Notes under the pieces: model-generated
What the model was told of the DNA's origin: nothing
The model's input: only the letters and a program-made list of their open reading frames with translations
Database searches by the model: none
Position numbers and translations under genes: made by a program
Part shown: positions 22,820 to 34,930 of the stretch, in pieces
Position numbering within the stretch: the first letter of the stretch is position 1
How the letters are laid out: every line of letters begins with the position of its first letter
Source of the DNA: Paguma larvata
Lineage: Eukaryota > Chordata > Mammalia > Carnivora > Viverridae
Direction: 5' to 3'
Assembly: GCA_030068075.1 (NCBI GenBank)
Contig: CM057826.1
Span: forward strand, 58,687,312 to 58,751,311
Length of the DNA stretch: 64,000 bases

Positions 22820-23390
22820 GGCCTCTTTCCTACCATGTGGTAGGCAGCTGCTGACATGGCCACCAGTGATCCCCGCCTCCTGGTATTCACAGCCTTGTGT
22901 AGTCCCCTCCCCTCGAGTGCGGGCTGGACCCCGTGGCTTGCTTCTACAGCAAAAACTGATGGGCTCATTTCATTTTCATGATTAGGTTAGAAAAGACCAT
23001 GGCTTCCATCTTACTGACACACTTCTATTGCCTTCACCGTTTGTATACTTGGATGAAGCAAGCGGCCACGTTGGAGAAGGCACAGCGAGAAGGGACTCAG
23101 GCCATTAGCCAGTGAAAAACTGAGGCCCACAATAGCCCGTGGGGAGCTGAAACCTGCCAACAACAACGTGAGTGAGCATGGAAGCAGCCCTTTCCCCAGT
23201 CAACCCTTCTAATGATGACAGCCCCACCTAACACCGTGTCTATAGTCCATGAGAGGCCCTGAACCAGAGGACCTAGCCAGGTCATTGCCAGATTGCTGAC
23301 CTACGGAAACTGTGAGAAAATAAATGTCATTATTTTAAGACACTAAGATTTGGGGTAATTTGTTACACGGCATAGATAACTAACATATCA
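22820..23390 (+). mobile_element. LTR-like old interspersed repeat
   Basis: TGGTATTCACAGCCTTGTGT, CTGAAACCTGCCAACAACAA, AGAGGCCCTGAACCAGAGGA and the 3' end GGGGTAATTTGTTACACGGC occur in the order of a well-known mammalian interspersed element. The family name is not certain. Confidence 0.6.
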
Positions 23391-23607
23391 TATTCCTTCC
23401 TTAAGAAAACAGGTTCCATTGACCACCTCTCTTGATCAGTAACATGAAACTGAGAATCTCCCCTAAAAACACGGCAATAATGTATATTTGACTAAAAATA
23501 ACCTGTTGAACAGTTTCCTGAGACAGAAGATGCTGTGAATATTTCGAAGAAAAAAATCTGTATTTTCATAGCTGTTAGTTTGACTTGCTGCCCCTGTGCT
23601 TGCAAAG

Positions 23608-23760
23608 ATGGGAGGCAATGTAGTGCGAAGCCTTGATGGTCAGATGGACCTGGGTTTCAAGTTCAACGCTGCTACTTCTAGCTGGACCACTCTTGGGCAT
23701 GTCACTTGTCCTCTCCGAGCCTCCGTTTCCTCAACCTTCAAAAGAGGCTTAGGAAAGAAG
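23608..23760 (+). repeat. MIR SINE fragment
   Basis: AGATGGACCTGGGTTTCAAG, then CTCTTGGGCATGTCACTTGT and GAGCCTCCGTTTCCTCA. Confidence 0.8.
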
Positions 23761-25519
23761 ACAGCCTCCCTGAGCTCGCACAGTTTTACTGTGGGGGTGC
23801 AGAGATACGGCACATCCACGCATCCCACGTGCAGCAGCCACGAAACTATTACTCTCTTCTTCTGACACTTTTTGACCTTGGCGTTTCTGTCCCTTCGCAC
23901 CCAGAGAAAACACTGAAAAACACACCAGTGAAATGGCACAGGAGAAACGGCAGCTCTGCTTGAGCTTGTACGGAAAGAGAAGGCAGGCCCAGGCCTCCCG
24001 ATCCAGAATAAAGGTGGACGAGTTGTGGGAATCCACTCAGGAATGGACGGCAGTATAGGGGAACGGTATCGAAATTGCAGTATGCATTTGCACTCTCTTC
24101 AGCCTTGCAAAGGAAGAAAAGAAAAAAAAGAGGTTTCGGAGCTGGTTTTCTTTCAACATCTCGGTTCACCTTCTCAGTCACCTTCTAAGTAATTAGGGGC
24201 TGAAAAGTGAAGGTCTGCTGGCTTTGGAGAGACCTTATCTGGGGCACTTTTTCTTGTTTTTTTCCACAAGAAAGATTCTAAAACCACGAACCTGCACCTG
24301 TTTCCCTTAAATTAAGGGCCCCCAAAATGATGTTTTCAATTCATAGATGCCTTTCTTTCATAATTGGTCTCAGTTAAAATATTAGCTAAAATGAATAGCT
24401 AAAATATTCATTTTCTCTCACTGTCCCCCCAACCAAAAAGATAAGAAAGTTTTACTTTTTGTTTCTACTGTTTCTAACCTTTTGTTAAATTATTCACTGT
24501 GAAAATTCAAACTCTTCCCTTCAGTGGAAGCACAAATCCTTTGAAATGAGGGCGGAGAAACAGCCCTGGGCCAATCTGGCTTGGGCCCAGGCAGTCTGAG
24601 GATGGCTTGGGGAAGACAGGCGGTGAAAGCGTTAGCCAAAGCCCACCTCTGTCTACTTCCTTCCCCATCCGGAGGATCGAGCCCTGTCTAGACAGTCAAC
24701 CCCATAGATTATTTCCATTTCAGCTCAGCTCCTTCCTTCACCTGCTCTTGAGTGACGAGGGCACATTGATAAAGACTTCAGGATCATTCCAGAAAGATCC
24801 TTGAGTTCTCTGCCTCCAAGATGGCCCAGTACAGGGAGGGTGCGGAAGGGACATCTTTTGTGTTACGAAAAGTGGGCACAGAAAGGAATGAGTTGTTCCT
24901 ACCACCCAGGCCCTCTCTGGGTGAAGGCAGCTTTGAAAACAAGTTGGCGTGTGACTTTTTCCTTAAAGGCAGGTTTTGAGGAATGCAGCTGATCTCTGTC
25001 TTTTTGACTATCCTACACCCAACGATACAATCGATCTAGTCCTTCAGAGCATGGCCCTTTGGGTAAGTGGACCAGAGTTAGCAAATACAAACAGACAAGG
25101 CCCAGTTAAATTTGAATCGCAGGTAAACAACCACTTCATTTCCTAAGAGTTTTTTTAATATCTGAAATTCAAATTTCAATGGGCATCCTGTGTTTTTTTC
25201 CCAACCCCGTCTGTGGGGAATTCATCTCTGGAAGGAGTGACCCAAAGGCACAGAGTGAGAGACGGCTAGGAGAGGTTTCAATGGGGTTCCGTCCGGGGGG
25301 CATACAAGACCCAGGGCTGGTCGTGCCCCTGGGGATAGCAACTGTCCCATGGCAATGGTGCCAGGAGCATTGTGTGAAAGGGACCATCTCTGGGCAGGGT
25401 CTTCTCCGTGCCTCAGTTTCCTCCTTCTTGCCTAACGCTCACCCTGCCACTTTTCCCTTGATTCTCCAAGCTATCAGAGAATCATCCAAGAAATTCCTTC
25501 CTGACAACGCATTTTATAA
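23761..25519. other. Intergenic, nothing recognised
   Basis: No repeat family or exon chain identified. Open frames up to 122 codons overlap on both strands. Confidence 0.35.
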
Positions 25520-25733
25520 AAAATTTCTAATGCTTATTTATTTTTGAGAGAGGGAGACAGAGAAAGAGTGCAAGCAGGGGAGGAGCACAGAGGGAAACCT
25601 AGAATCCAAAGCACGCTCCAGGCTCTGAGTGGCAGCACAAAGCCTGATGTGGGGGCTGGAACCCAAGAACGTCAGGATCATGACCTGAGCCGAAGTCGAA
25701 CGCTTAGCCGACTGAGCCACCCAGGTGCCCCCC
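25520..25733 (-). mobile_element. CAN-type SINE
   Basis: Reverse-oriented, ending ACTGAGCCACCCAGGTGCCC. The flanks GACAACGCATTTTATAA and GATAACGCGATTTTAACC suggest an imperfect target-site duplication. Confidence 0.93.
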
Positions 25734-26397
25734 GATAACGCGATTTTAACCAAAGTTTTCCCAAATGTATCTTCTTTCTCAGCTAAACAGATTCATAAGT
25801 CAGATGCACACAAGCGTCCGGGCTCTCAGTCCAACTCAGGGGCAGTCCTGGTCCAGGGGCAGGGGCTAGAACCCCCTCCCCAACCCCAACACCTCGGAAA
25901 GGGCCGGCGTGTTCCTCTGGTGGGCGGATACCCGGGAGGCCCCTCGCCCTTGACTGGAGAACTTGGGCACACTGCTGCAATGCTTCTGGGCCGGCCGCCT
26001 TTTTCTCTATTGTTTATGGGTTCACCAGGAAAGGGGCCGTTTACAGGGTAGCTTTTAGGGCACTAAAAAAGCCCTAAAACGGGCACTGCCATTCCAACAC
26101 TGACTGCCTTTAATTCACCTCGGAAGGGCAGTGCCAGCAGGGGCACAGATGGTTTCTGTGCTCCATCCTCCACCCGTAAAGAGCTCCTCTTTCAGCTGAG
26201 AGCTGGTGCATCAAGCCACTTGCTAAAGAATTCGGAGCAGCAGGGCACTTGCCCTTACAGCTCCTTGCCGGGCTCATTGCTGGAGGACCACCGCAGCCCA
26301 CGGGGGACCTGCCTTTCACCCACTGAGTCTGTCCCTCCACCTCTAGCCCTTTCCTCCCTGCGTCTCCCCGTTTAAATACAAGGGGTTTGGAGCTGCA
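25734..26397. other. Intergenic, GC-moderate, nothing recognised
   Basis: No repeat or exon identified. Confidence 0.4.
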
Positions 26398-26580
26398 GAA
26401 ATGCAGGTACGAACGCTGGCTGTACTATTCCTTGGCAGTGTGCTCTCGGCCACTGTCAGAGCCTCGACCTTCTCCTCTGTAAAAAAGCGGTAATAAACCT
26501 GCCTAGCTTACGGGGTGTGGGGAGGAGGCAGTGAAATAATGTAGCATGTGAGGTGCTTAAACAGTGCCTAGGACTTGCCC
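26398..26580 (+). repeat. MIR SINE fragment
   Basis: CCTCGACCTTCTCCTCTGTA, then GTGAGGTGCTTAAACAGTGC. Confidence 0.75.
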
Positions 26581-26814
26581 TCTCTTACAGAACTGAAGGC
26601 AGTTTACGAAGTAGCCAGCTGTGGTATCTTGTCTTCCCCGCCTGGACCACAAGCCCACAGACAGCCCCTGTAGGACGCCACCCAGTGGTCTCAGCCAGTG
26701 CCAGACAATCATGAATTGTATTCACAATAACAATGACTCACATTTATTTACCATCCTTCTGTCTCGGGAACCGCAAATAAAAATAAAATAAAATGACAAA
26801 ACCCCCAGTCCTCC

Positions 26815-27000
26815 TGAAGTTTATACATGCTTTAGCTCAGACAATCTTCACAGGCACCCCCACAACGAGCTGCTGTGCCCACTTTACAGATCAGTAAATT
26901 GAGGCTCCGAAAGGGTAAGTGACTTGCCCAAGGTCACCCAGCTTAATAAGGAAATAAACCGAGATTTGAACCCAGACTCCAGAGCCTGTCCCTTTATTAC
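26815..27000 (-). repeat. MIR SINE fragment, well preserved
   Basis: TTTACAGATCAGTAAATTGA, then AGTGACTTGCCCAAGGTCAC and TTTGAACCCAGACTCCAGAG. Confidence 0.9.
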
Positions 27001-28169
27001 TACTTGGTTTCACTTAAGCTTCGTGAGAGGGCTGTGAGATTGAGATTATCTGGTACCCTCTTGCCAGGGTGAGCATAAAAAGCACTGAGCCACAGTAAGT
27101 CACTCCCACAAGTCACCAGGTCGGTCAAGCCCAGCGCGCCAAGTGAACACTGGTGTGTTGAAGCCACAGGACTGTGGTGGCCTCATCTCGCCACCAGAAG
27201 GGCCTCCTCTGAGCATCCCAGGAGGAAGCCAAGGCCTGGTACATAGGAGGCCCCTCGAAACCCCTCTTCTGTTGAAAGAGACCCCAAGGTAGACTCTGCT
27301 GCAATGAGGGTGGCAGAGATCAAAGCCATGGGCATCCACTTCAAGACCGAGAGGCGTAGAGGCTGAACTCCCTCTTCCCCCATTCCTATTGCTTTCTCTT
27401 CCTTTTTGCGCGGCTGATGGGGACCACCTCAGCCACGGCCCCTCCTTGCTCAGCACCTCACATGAGGTCTCAAGCAGCTAGGCCTAACACAGTGCTTGCT
27501 GGAAGACTGCTGCCCGTAATCACCTTGAGCCAAGCTGCTGCCCCTGAGTTCCGTCCGAGCGTCTCTCAGAGAGACACCACCTGTGAAGTGTTACCCTGAG
27601 CTCATTCTTCACGGCCCCATCCAAGTCTTCTCAGAATGATTTCTTCCCTTCTTGAAAGCCTTTTTAACCCCCAACTACATTTTTATTGTTACCCGCCGGC
27701 ACCCTAGCCTTCTCTATGCATTAGAAATGGTGGTGGCAGAGGAGGTTTCTCCAGCCCTGTCCCACATGGCTTCAGAGCTAAGGTGGAAATTCCTGCCTAC
27801 GTGGGAAGAGGCCGGTGCCAACTCAGATGATACTTTTTCTGTATTTGCTACCTCTGGCTATTGGAGTTGGACAGACCTGGGTGCAGATACAAGCACTATC
27901 TTGCAAGCTGAAGTTTAATTAGAGGTGGACTATCTTACTAACTGGTTCCCCTGTATATTACTCAGGAATTTCAGATGTAGTAACAGAAAGCCAATTCAAT
28001 TAGCTTAAGAAAGGGGGAAACAATGCTTAGGTATTTATTGGCTCATGAAATGTAGAGTCCAGGACAGTATTAGTTCAGCTTTAGGTACTGCTGGATCCAG
28101 GAGCTCAAATAAGGTCAGGACTCGGTCTCTCGCTCCACCCTCATATGGTTTTTTCTGTGTTGGTTTCTG
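27001..28169. other. Intergenic, nothing recognised
   Basis: No exon chain or clear repeat seen. Confidence 0.35.
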
Positions 28170-28550
28170 TTATGAGCTGAATTGTGTCTCCTTAAAATTC
28201 ATATGTTAAAGTCCTACCCCCAGTACCTTAAAATGTGACTACATTTTGTGACAGGACCTTTGGAAAGATAATTCGGGTAAAATGAGGTTCCATGGGTGGG
28301 CCCTAATCCAGTGTGACTGGCTTCCTTATAAGAAAAGGAGACCAGAACACAGACAGACACAGGGGGAAGACCGTGTGAAGACACCAGGAGATGGCCAATT
28401 AAAAGCCAAGGAGAGAGGCTTCAGGCGAAACCGACCTTGCCGACACCTTAATCTTGGACTTCCAACTCCAGAAGTGTGAAGAAATAAATGCGTGTTGCTT
28501 AAGCTACCCCGTCTGTGGTGCTGCGGTATGGCAGCCCTAGCGAACTAAAA
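28170..28550 (+). mobile_element. MLT1-type MaLR LTR
   Basis: TGTTATGAGCTGAATTGTGT at the start, then TGGGCCCTAATCCAGTGTGA, CCTTATAAGAAAAGGAGACC, ATCTTGGACTTCCAACTCCA, and an end in CAGCCCTAGCGAACTAAAAC. The TG start and CA-type end fit a complete solo LTR. Confidence 0.85.
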
Positions 28551-28989
28551 CAGCTTCGTTTTCAAGCTGATGCTGCCCAGGAACTAGTAACATGGCCCCT
28601 GCAGTCCCAGGCCCACATCCCCAGCTCAGCACCCTCAGGGGAAAGTCTCTTTTCCCTAACAGGTCTAACAAAAATCCCAGAATGGAGTCTCATTGGCCCG
28701 ATTTGGGTCACATGTACGCTCCTGAGCCAATCCTGTGCCCAGGAGGATGGAAGAAGCTGATTGGCCAGGCCTGAGTCCTACGCCCACCTCTCAGGTCTAG
28801 CTGGAGTCATCCAAAGTACCTGGCTTGGGGGGCGGGGGAGGGGGAAGGGAGAGCGAAATTCCCTGGGGAAGATCAGAGCAAAAGGGGGGGGGGGTAGGTG
28901 CCAAAAGGGTGAAACTGCTCTGCTCTAATCTACCCCCACCCACGATGCATCCCCCAGAACTCTTTGTTCAATTCAAATCAGATCCTCTC
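28551..28989. other. Intergenic, nothing firm recognised
   Basis: A G-rich tract lies at 28885-28895. No exon identified. Confidence 0.4.
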
Positions 28990-29200
28990 ATCTCCTTCCT
29001 TCAATAAAGTTTCATTATCTGGCCCTGCCTGCCTCTCCTTTTCCCCTCTCCGGACACACCCGCCCCTGCAGCTCTTGGCATGTGGCAGGCACCCTCAACT
29101 TTGGGGGTCTTGGGTTGCCACTTCTACCTCAGAAACTTCTCTGGTGCCTCCTCAAGACCCAGATTCACAAATCACTCTCTTTGAAAAAAATTTTTTTTCT
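28990..29200 (+). repeat. L2 LINE fragment
   Basis: CAATAAAGTTTCATTATCTGGCCC-like opening (in two pieces), then AGACCCAGATTCACAAATCA. Confidence 0.45.
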
Positions 29201-29249
29201 TTCGAGGCCGACCTACCTCATATCCAAAGTGGAGCTAAGAAAGTAGGAT

Positions 29250-29440
29250 GGTAAAAAGCCCTCGGTGCAAGTCTGTTTGCTGTGTGACCACGGGTAGTCA
29301 TTCACATTTCTGTGCCTTCATTTTCTCAGGATCTAGTTCCTGGGATTGTTGATGAGGTGAACGACTTAATACATGAAAAGCCGCTGGAACAGTGTCTGGT
29401 ACATGGAGAATGCCTAACAGGGTAGCTATTGTTACCTCCT
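29250..29440 (+). repeat. MIR SINE fragment
   Basis: TGCTGTGTGACCACGGGTAG, CTTCATTTTCTCAGGATCTA, then GGAACAGTGTCTGGTACATG. Confidence 0.8.
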
Positions 29441-29524
29441 GTCGTTTGCACACACGCCTTTTGGGCATGATCTGTTTCCCCTAGGGAGGCCAGGCTCTCC
29501 TCTGAAGGAAGGAACGCCTGTTCA

Positions 29525-29640
29525 TCGCATGGCGCTTCCCGGGCTCAGTAGGTGTGCTGGTTCCCCGGCACAGAGAAGGTGCTCAGAATTTTGAACCGTT
29601 GAAAGTAGTTCAGTGAGAGAGTAAGCAAATGAATGAATGA
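29525..29640 (+). repeat. L2 LINE 3' end
   Basis: CCCGGCACAGAGAAGGTGCTC, then GTAAGCAAATGAATGAATGA tail. Confidence 0.6.
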
Positions 29641-30267
29641 ACACAGAGGAAGAGACCCGGACAACAGATGGGACAACATCTTCCCCGGGTCTGTGATCTG
29701 GGCATATCTCCACCTGTCCCGCTCTGAGCCAGCCCCACCCTTCTCTCCCGAAAGCCATTTTCCTCCGACCCCCTCCTCCTGCTCCCTCCAGCCCAAGTTC
29801 AAGCACAAACCACCAGGAAAACCCAAAGAACGTTCATGGGATAAATCACCCGATTACTAATCAGGTCCACCCGTCCCACCGTTAACCGCTATTTTCCCTG
29901 TGAAAAGTAAATACGCCTCCTCCCCACCGCCTGACAGCGAAGCCATTAAACCCAGGAAGGGCGTGTCTCCACAGCAGCCCAGAAACAACTTGAAAGTGGA
30001 AAAATACGGTGGATTCGGTGATTCAGTGGTCGTTAAGATAGCCAAAATGTTTGGTTTCAGCTTTGACGGTACCCATTCCTCTCCCCTATTTTGTCTCTTC
30101 TAAGACCAGAGGAAGCAGAGCCTCAGAAGACACCTGGGCAGTTTTGACGCCTTAGCGCTCCCAGGTGACTTTGCCAAGCACGTGGGTTTCTTTCTGACGT
30201 GCCCCCTACCCGCGGGACCGCGCAAGGAGGTGCCCCCAGGCTCTGACACAGGCTGGTGAGCCTGAAC

Positions 30268-30282
30268 AGCGCCCCCTGGAGG
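30268..30282 (-). promoter_or_regulatory. CTCF-like motif
   Basis: AGCGCCCCCTGGAGG differs by one base from the common reverse-oriented CTCF core AGCGCCCCCTGGTGG. This is a sequence match only; occupancy cannot be judged. Confidence 0.5.
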
Positions 30283-30510
30283 AAGCCGGGGCGCTGCTGA
30301 GAAACCAGGGAGCACGGCCCCCAGCACTTGGGCGACACATTTGGCTCTGGCTTCTGGCAGCTAAGGCAGAAAGAGAAACACATCGGGTTGCATAGTTTTC
30401 ATTTTCCGACAACAGAAAGCATGTTCAAACCTCGGCAGAGACAACATTTTTACTGGAACCAGGCTCCAGCAGGAATGTATCGGGGGCACTGCGGGGATAA
30501 AGGACCCTGG

Positions 30511-30527
30511 GTGACAGGGGGCGATCT
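30511..30527 (+). promoter_or_regulatory. CTCF-like motif, opposite orientation
   Basis: GTGACAGGGGGCGATCT resembles the forward CTCF core (CCACCAGGGGGCGCT), with matches concentrated in the GGGGGCG block. It is weaker than the motif 240 bp to the left and points the other way. Confidence 0.3.
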
Positions 30528-30574
30528 CTGCAACCGCAGTTTCATCTGGCCCCACAAGGGTTCCTTCACTCTCA

Positions 30575-30665
30575 GAACAAACACCTGCTGAGCCCACACG
30601 CCTGGCCTCAGCTGGGGCCCTGGGGCCACAGACGGGACAGGACACTCTCCCTGCTGTCCAAGGCT
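30575..30665 (-). repeat. L2 LINE 3' end
   Basis: AACAAACACCTGCTGAGCCC, then TGGGGCCCTGGGGCCACAGA fits reverse L2. Confidence 0.5.
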
Positions 30666-31669
30666 TTGCGTTCTCTCCCTCCTCCGTCAGACTCCTCCTC
30701 AGGTCATCACCTCCATCTGCCCATCGGTAGCAGGCACAACAGCAGTGTTACTCTAAGGGCTGGATGGGACTTCCTCCCCCACTTCCAGAATGTAATCATT
30801 CGGAGACGAGATGGGGCCAAGAGTAGCCCACACACCCAGGTGCCCCCTCCCCGCAACAGCCAGCCCCTCTCTTTGTCTTTGCTAACAGAACTCACATCTT
30901 GGTAGGTTGTGCTCAGCCCTAGGGGACACACATGATAGATCTAAGAAAGCCAGGGTGCCCCGATTCCCCGTTAGTTTATTAAATACTCACTTTCCCATCC
31001 CTTATAGCTAAGGCTGACCCAGTTCTTGTCGAAGAGATGCCTGCTATGGCCTTTGGGACAGTTCTTTCCCCCCGAATGTATGGAAAGCCCCCTACTTTCT
31101 GCTTTGAACAGGATATGTGAAGACTGACAATCTCAGCTATGGTAGCCTTTTAAGACTATGAGGTGATCAGGCTGGACTCTTAAAAGAAATACATGGAGGG
31201 TAGCAGAATACAGAAGGAGAGTCCTCGATGTGAACTTCGATCACTGAATCAACCCATGACCAACTGCCTGCCTGCAGGTTTACCCCTTAGATGTTTTTGT
31301 TGCTTTTGCTACTGTGAGATGATTGTCCTGTTACTTGCAGCCAAGTACATCCTGATGAATACAACAGGTGTACACACAACCTAAGACAGTTCAGCCCTGG
31401 GTCCCACAAGGGGTCATGAAAAGAAAGCATGCTTTGGAGTAAAATGGCTCTGGCTTTCATCTCGGGCTCCTGGTGGACCGATGACAGGGGAGATTAGACA
31501 TGCAAGTGCCGGACATACTTCCTGTCCGCCTGCCTGCCTGTCTCCCGCACTGCGCTTTCCCCGGCATCTAGAGGCATGCCTACCTCATGGTGGGCATCCG
31601 GGAAGGTTTTGTGGAACGAAGGAATAAATTCCTTTCCTTCCCTCTTATAAAAGGAGGTTTCGGTGGTGC
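30666..31669. other. Intergenic, nothing recognised
   Basis: No repeat or exon identified. Confidence 0.4.
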
Positions 31670-32085
31670 GTCGGCTCGCTAAGGCTGCCATAATAAACTA
31701 CTGCAGACTGGGTGGCTTCAACAACAGAAATGGATTTTCTCACAGATCCGGAAGCTGACAGTCCAAGGTCAAGGTGTCAGCAGGTCTGGTTTCTGCGAAG
31801 GCCTCTTTCCTTGGCTTGCAGGTGGCATCCTGCTTCCTCTGCCTGCACGTGATCCGCCCTCTGTGCTTGTAGCTCTGGGGTCTTTCTGTGTGTCCGAATT
31901 TCCTTTTCTTATAAGGACACCAGGCATATTTACACGAGTTACACCCTAACGACCCTATTTTAACTGAATCACCTCTTTAAAGACGGTGTCTCCAAATACA
32001 GTCCCATTCTGAGATACTGGAGGTTAGGGCTTCAACATATGAATTTGGGAGTGGGGGAGTGTTCACTCCATTAACAACTGGTTAT
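31670..32085 (-). mobile_element. MLT1-type MaLR LTR, reverse orientation
   Basis: CTAAGGCTGCCATAATAAAC, GACTGGGTGGCTTCAACAAC, CTTATAAGGACACCAGGCAT and TCTCCAAATACAGTCCCATT in order. It is related to and inverted relative to the LTR at 28.2 kb, which lies 3.1 kb away. Confidence 0.85.
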
Positions 32086-32234
32086 TATGGAGTTTGTTCC
32101 CCACTGGTTAATTCAAATCTTTTCCCCATTCCCTGCATGTCCAGTGGTCACCTGGGCCTCGCTCTTAGAATAGTTAATTCTATTTTGATAAATGCTTTCA
32201 TAGCATTCATTTGGCAAATACCAGAACGGCCCTT

Positions 32235-32410
32235 TTTTTGCTTTATCCAAAGTACCTTCCACATCCACGATCCCACGGCATCCTAGGTGTTCTCATTTTG
32301 CACATAAGAACACCAATGCTTAGAGAGGTCACCTGACCTTCCCAAGGTCATTCGCTAATAGCTGGGGCAAAAGACAGGAGGCCAGGTCTGTCTGAGGCTG
32401 AACGCCGGCC
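32235..32410 (-). repeat. MIR SINE fragment
   Basis: CATTTTGCACATAAGAACAC, then CCCAAGGTCATTCGCTAATA. Confidence 0.75.
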
Positions 32411-33311
32411 TCTCCTCACTGTCAGATGTGTGTGTGTGCCGTGGCGGGAGTTGGAGGGTGGATTCTTTAGGGGGTGTGGATGATGGCAGGGACCCTGGGC
32501 CTCTTCTTCAAGGAGGCCCTTCTCTGTGCCAGGCTGGCTGTCTCCCGCCCCACCCCGTCTTTCACTTCAAGCTCCAATCACACAGCACTTCCTGACACAC
32601 ACACCCCCTTTCTCGTGTGGATGGGTTGTGTCTCTGCCCAGCACATCCCTCCCACCACCCTCCTCATTGTCTTGATTTCCCCAGGCATGCCTGTGCTCCC
32701 CCCTCCCCTGTAATCTCCATGCCTAACCCTGACCTCCATGAGTTAAACTGTCCAGCCCGTGCCGGCCTCTCCATTGGGCTAAGGGCATTTCCCGTTGCTT
32801 CCGTATCCTCAGCACCAGGCAAGCAGCCAGCTTGGTGGGGTGTCACTGCCCGTGAATATGGCTCCAAACTGACATGAATCCAGGGGGAGAGATGGCATCC
32901 CTGTTCCCGTACGGAGGGAGTGTTTTGGAAGAATATTTTTTGAGAGATTGAGGGAAAGAAGAGTAATGGGATTCAGCGGACGCGTAGAGAGGGGCCATAG
33001 AGGACGAAGAAGGGCTACAGTGCTCACAGGTCTCCAGGAGGGCGAGAGTCGGCTTGTGCACGGAACTTCCCCAGTCTAGAAAAACAGGAAGCAGGCTTTA
33101 CCTCCTGTCTTTGAGCCAAAAGAGAGGGAGTCCACACCTGAGCGTCTCATGACTTCCTTGCCCAAGGAAGGGGGAAAATCCTATTCTCCTGCCAAGGAGA
33201 AGGCCTAGTTAGCTTTCGGTAGAGAAATAATGACATCCAGTGGACATCCATGTCGTCCTCAGACTCAGGCGATGGCTTTCCCGGTCAGGAGACCTTCCGG
33301 GGCTGGGACAC
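32411..33311. other. Intergenic, nothing recognised
   Basis: No exon chain or clear repeat seen. Confidence 0.35.
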
Positions 33312-33500
33312 CAGGGAGCCTCAAATCCAGCACTGGAAGGTTGAGCCTGAGTCCTGATTCAGCCTCTTAGCTGTCTGACCTCGGGTAGGTCACTTCTCCT
33401 CCCTCGGCCTCTGTTTCCTCCATGGAAATGGACAGACTCCGAAAGCACCTTTTACGAGCTGTCTAGCAGACACGGCTTCTCCTATTATCGGAACTTGGGT
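33312..33500 (+). repeat. MIR SINE fragment
   Basis: TTAGCTGTCTGACCTCGGGT, then GGCCTCTGTTTCCTCCATGG. Confidence 0.8.
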
Positions 33501-33529
33501 TTCTTGCTAGCAGTACCTTCGAGGCAGTG

Positions 33530-33680
33530 CCATGAAGGAGGGCCAGTTCTGGAATCAGATGGCCCTGGGTTCAGATGCTAAATTCCCCCACTCACTTGCC
33601 TGAAGCAATTAACCACCTCCCGGAGCACATAGTTCTGCAAAATGGGTTCGTGACCGCTTCCGATCCCAAGCGTCATTGCC
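33530..33680 (+). repeat. MIR SINE fragment
   Basis: CAGATGGCCCTGGGTTCAGA, then CTGCAAAATGGGTTCGTGAC. A second MIR in the same direction as its left neighbour. Confidence 0.75.
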
Positions 33681-34504
33681 ACTATGAGACCCTGTTGTGG
33701 GTGCACAGGCAACGGCATTCCTGAAATGGGGGAAGATGGATGTGTCCCGCCTCAGGGGCACAGGCAGGGCTGTGCAGAGGGCAGCGCTGTCAGCGACTGG
33801 GAAAACAGGAGGAGAGCTTCAAGTCCCTGCATTTCCCAAATGGCCCCGGCAGACCTCTGGCCAAGTTCAAGGGCTCGAAGTCTCTGAGATCTCACCAGTC
33901 CTAGGGCCAGCACTAGCCAGAGGTCAAGGCCACCGTTTGCTAGAACAGTCACCCAGGCTGAGAGGGCCAGGCTAGAGAGATGCAGGGGGGCCAGGGGAGA
34001 GGCGGACCCCCCACTGCCATCCCTCCAAGAGGAGAGAGGAACCCGGGAAAGAGGGAGCATCAAATCCGGCATTGACTCAATTGTGAACCCGATCCACAGA
34101 GCTAAAGTCCCGGGACTAGAGCGAGGCAAGTCAGAAAATGACCAGATTAAGCAGCTCCCACGAGGTGCGCGAGGAGCTTCGGGAGCTGGGAAGCCGGTTG
34201 TCAGCCTGCGTTCCAGAAACAAAGTGACATTTTCGCATGCCTGAGTTCGTGACTAAGAAGTTAATGCACTTGATGTAGGTGAAGCGTGTGGGCATAGGAG
34301 GCCCTCCAGAGAGGCTGCCTGGCTTTCTGCCTCTTGCTCCTGTTTGTGCGGAAGCTGGCGGGTTCCACAGGTCTGTGTGTGAGGCCAGCCAGAGCACCTG
34401 TCCTGTTCATCTTAATCCCCTGGAGGGGAGGAGAGGAAAGGAAAGGCGGGTGTGATCCTGACCCTCAGGTTAGCCCCGCTTGGGCAGGAGAAAGGCCTGA
34501 GCGC
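33681..34504. other. Intergenic, nothing recognised
   Basis: A 156-codon minus-strand open frame (33752-34222) overlaps other frames and has no known domain. Confidence 0.35.
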
Positions 34505-34680
34505 TGGTAAGAGTACTGCACCCTCTCATGCCCCAACGAACCTGCGAGGGAGGACTACCCCTACCCGCCCACTTTACCAACCAGGCAGCAGGAACCCTGC
34601 CAGGGCCAGAGACGTCCTCCAAGTCATATAGGCAGGAATCTGGGGCTGGGGTTTAAACCCGGCCTCTGGCCACTGCCTCC
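34505..34680 (-). repeat. MIR SINE fragment
   Basis: CCCACTTTACCAACCAGGCA, then TCCAAGTCATATAGGCAGGA and TTTAAACCCGGCCTCTGGCC. Confidence 0.65.
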
Positions 34681-34714
34681 AAAAGGGACTCTGGATGGGG
34701 TTTGCTGACGCCCC

Positions 34715-34930
34715 ACTGTGTGCAAGGCCTCACACCAAGGCTTCACGCTCCACGCTCACTGCCCTGTCTCACGGATTCCTCGCGAAAGCCCCACAAACTC
34801 CTCCTTCCTGTCTCCACCGCCAGGGCGAGGAAACCGCAGCTCGCGAAGGTCACTCAGCCGGCCCGCAGCAGGGCCGGGACTCAGTCGAGGCAGGGGCCAA
34901 GCCCTCACGTCTACCCACTCTGTGAGCCCG
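34715..34930 (-). repeat. CpG-rich MIR SINE fragment
   Basis: GGGCGAGGAAACCGCAGCTC, then CGAAGGTCACTCAGCCGGCC and GCCGGGACTCAGTCGAGGCA. CpG retention suggests protection from methylation at the edge of the CpG island. Confidence 0.6.

Larger units (their letters stand above)
29641..30574. other. Intergenic, holds the CTCF-like motifs
   Basis: No repeat or exon identified. The CTCF-like motifs at 30268 and 30511 lie here. Confidence 0.4.
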
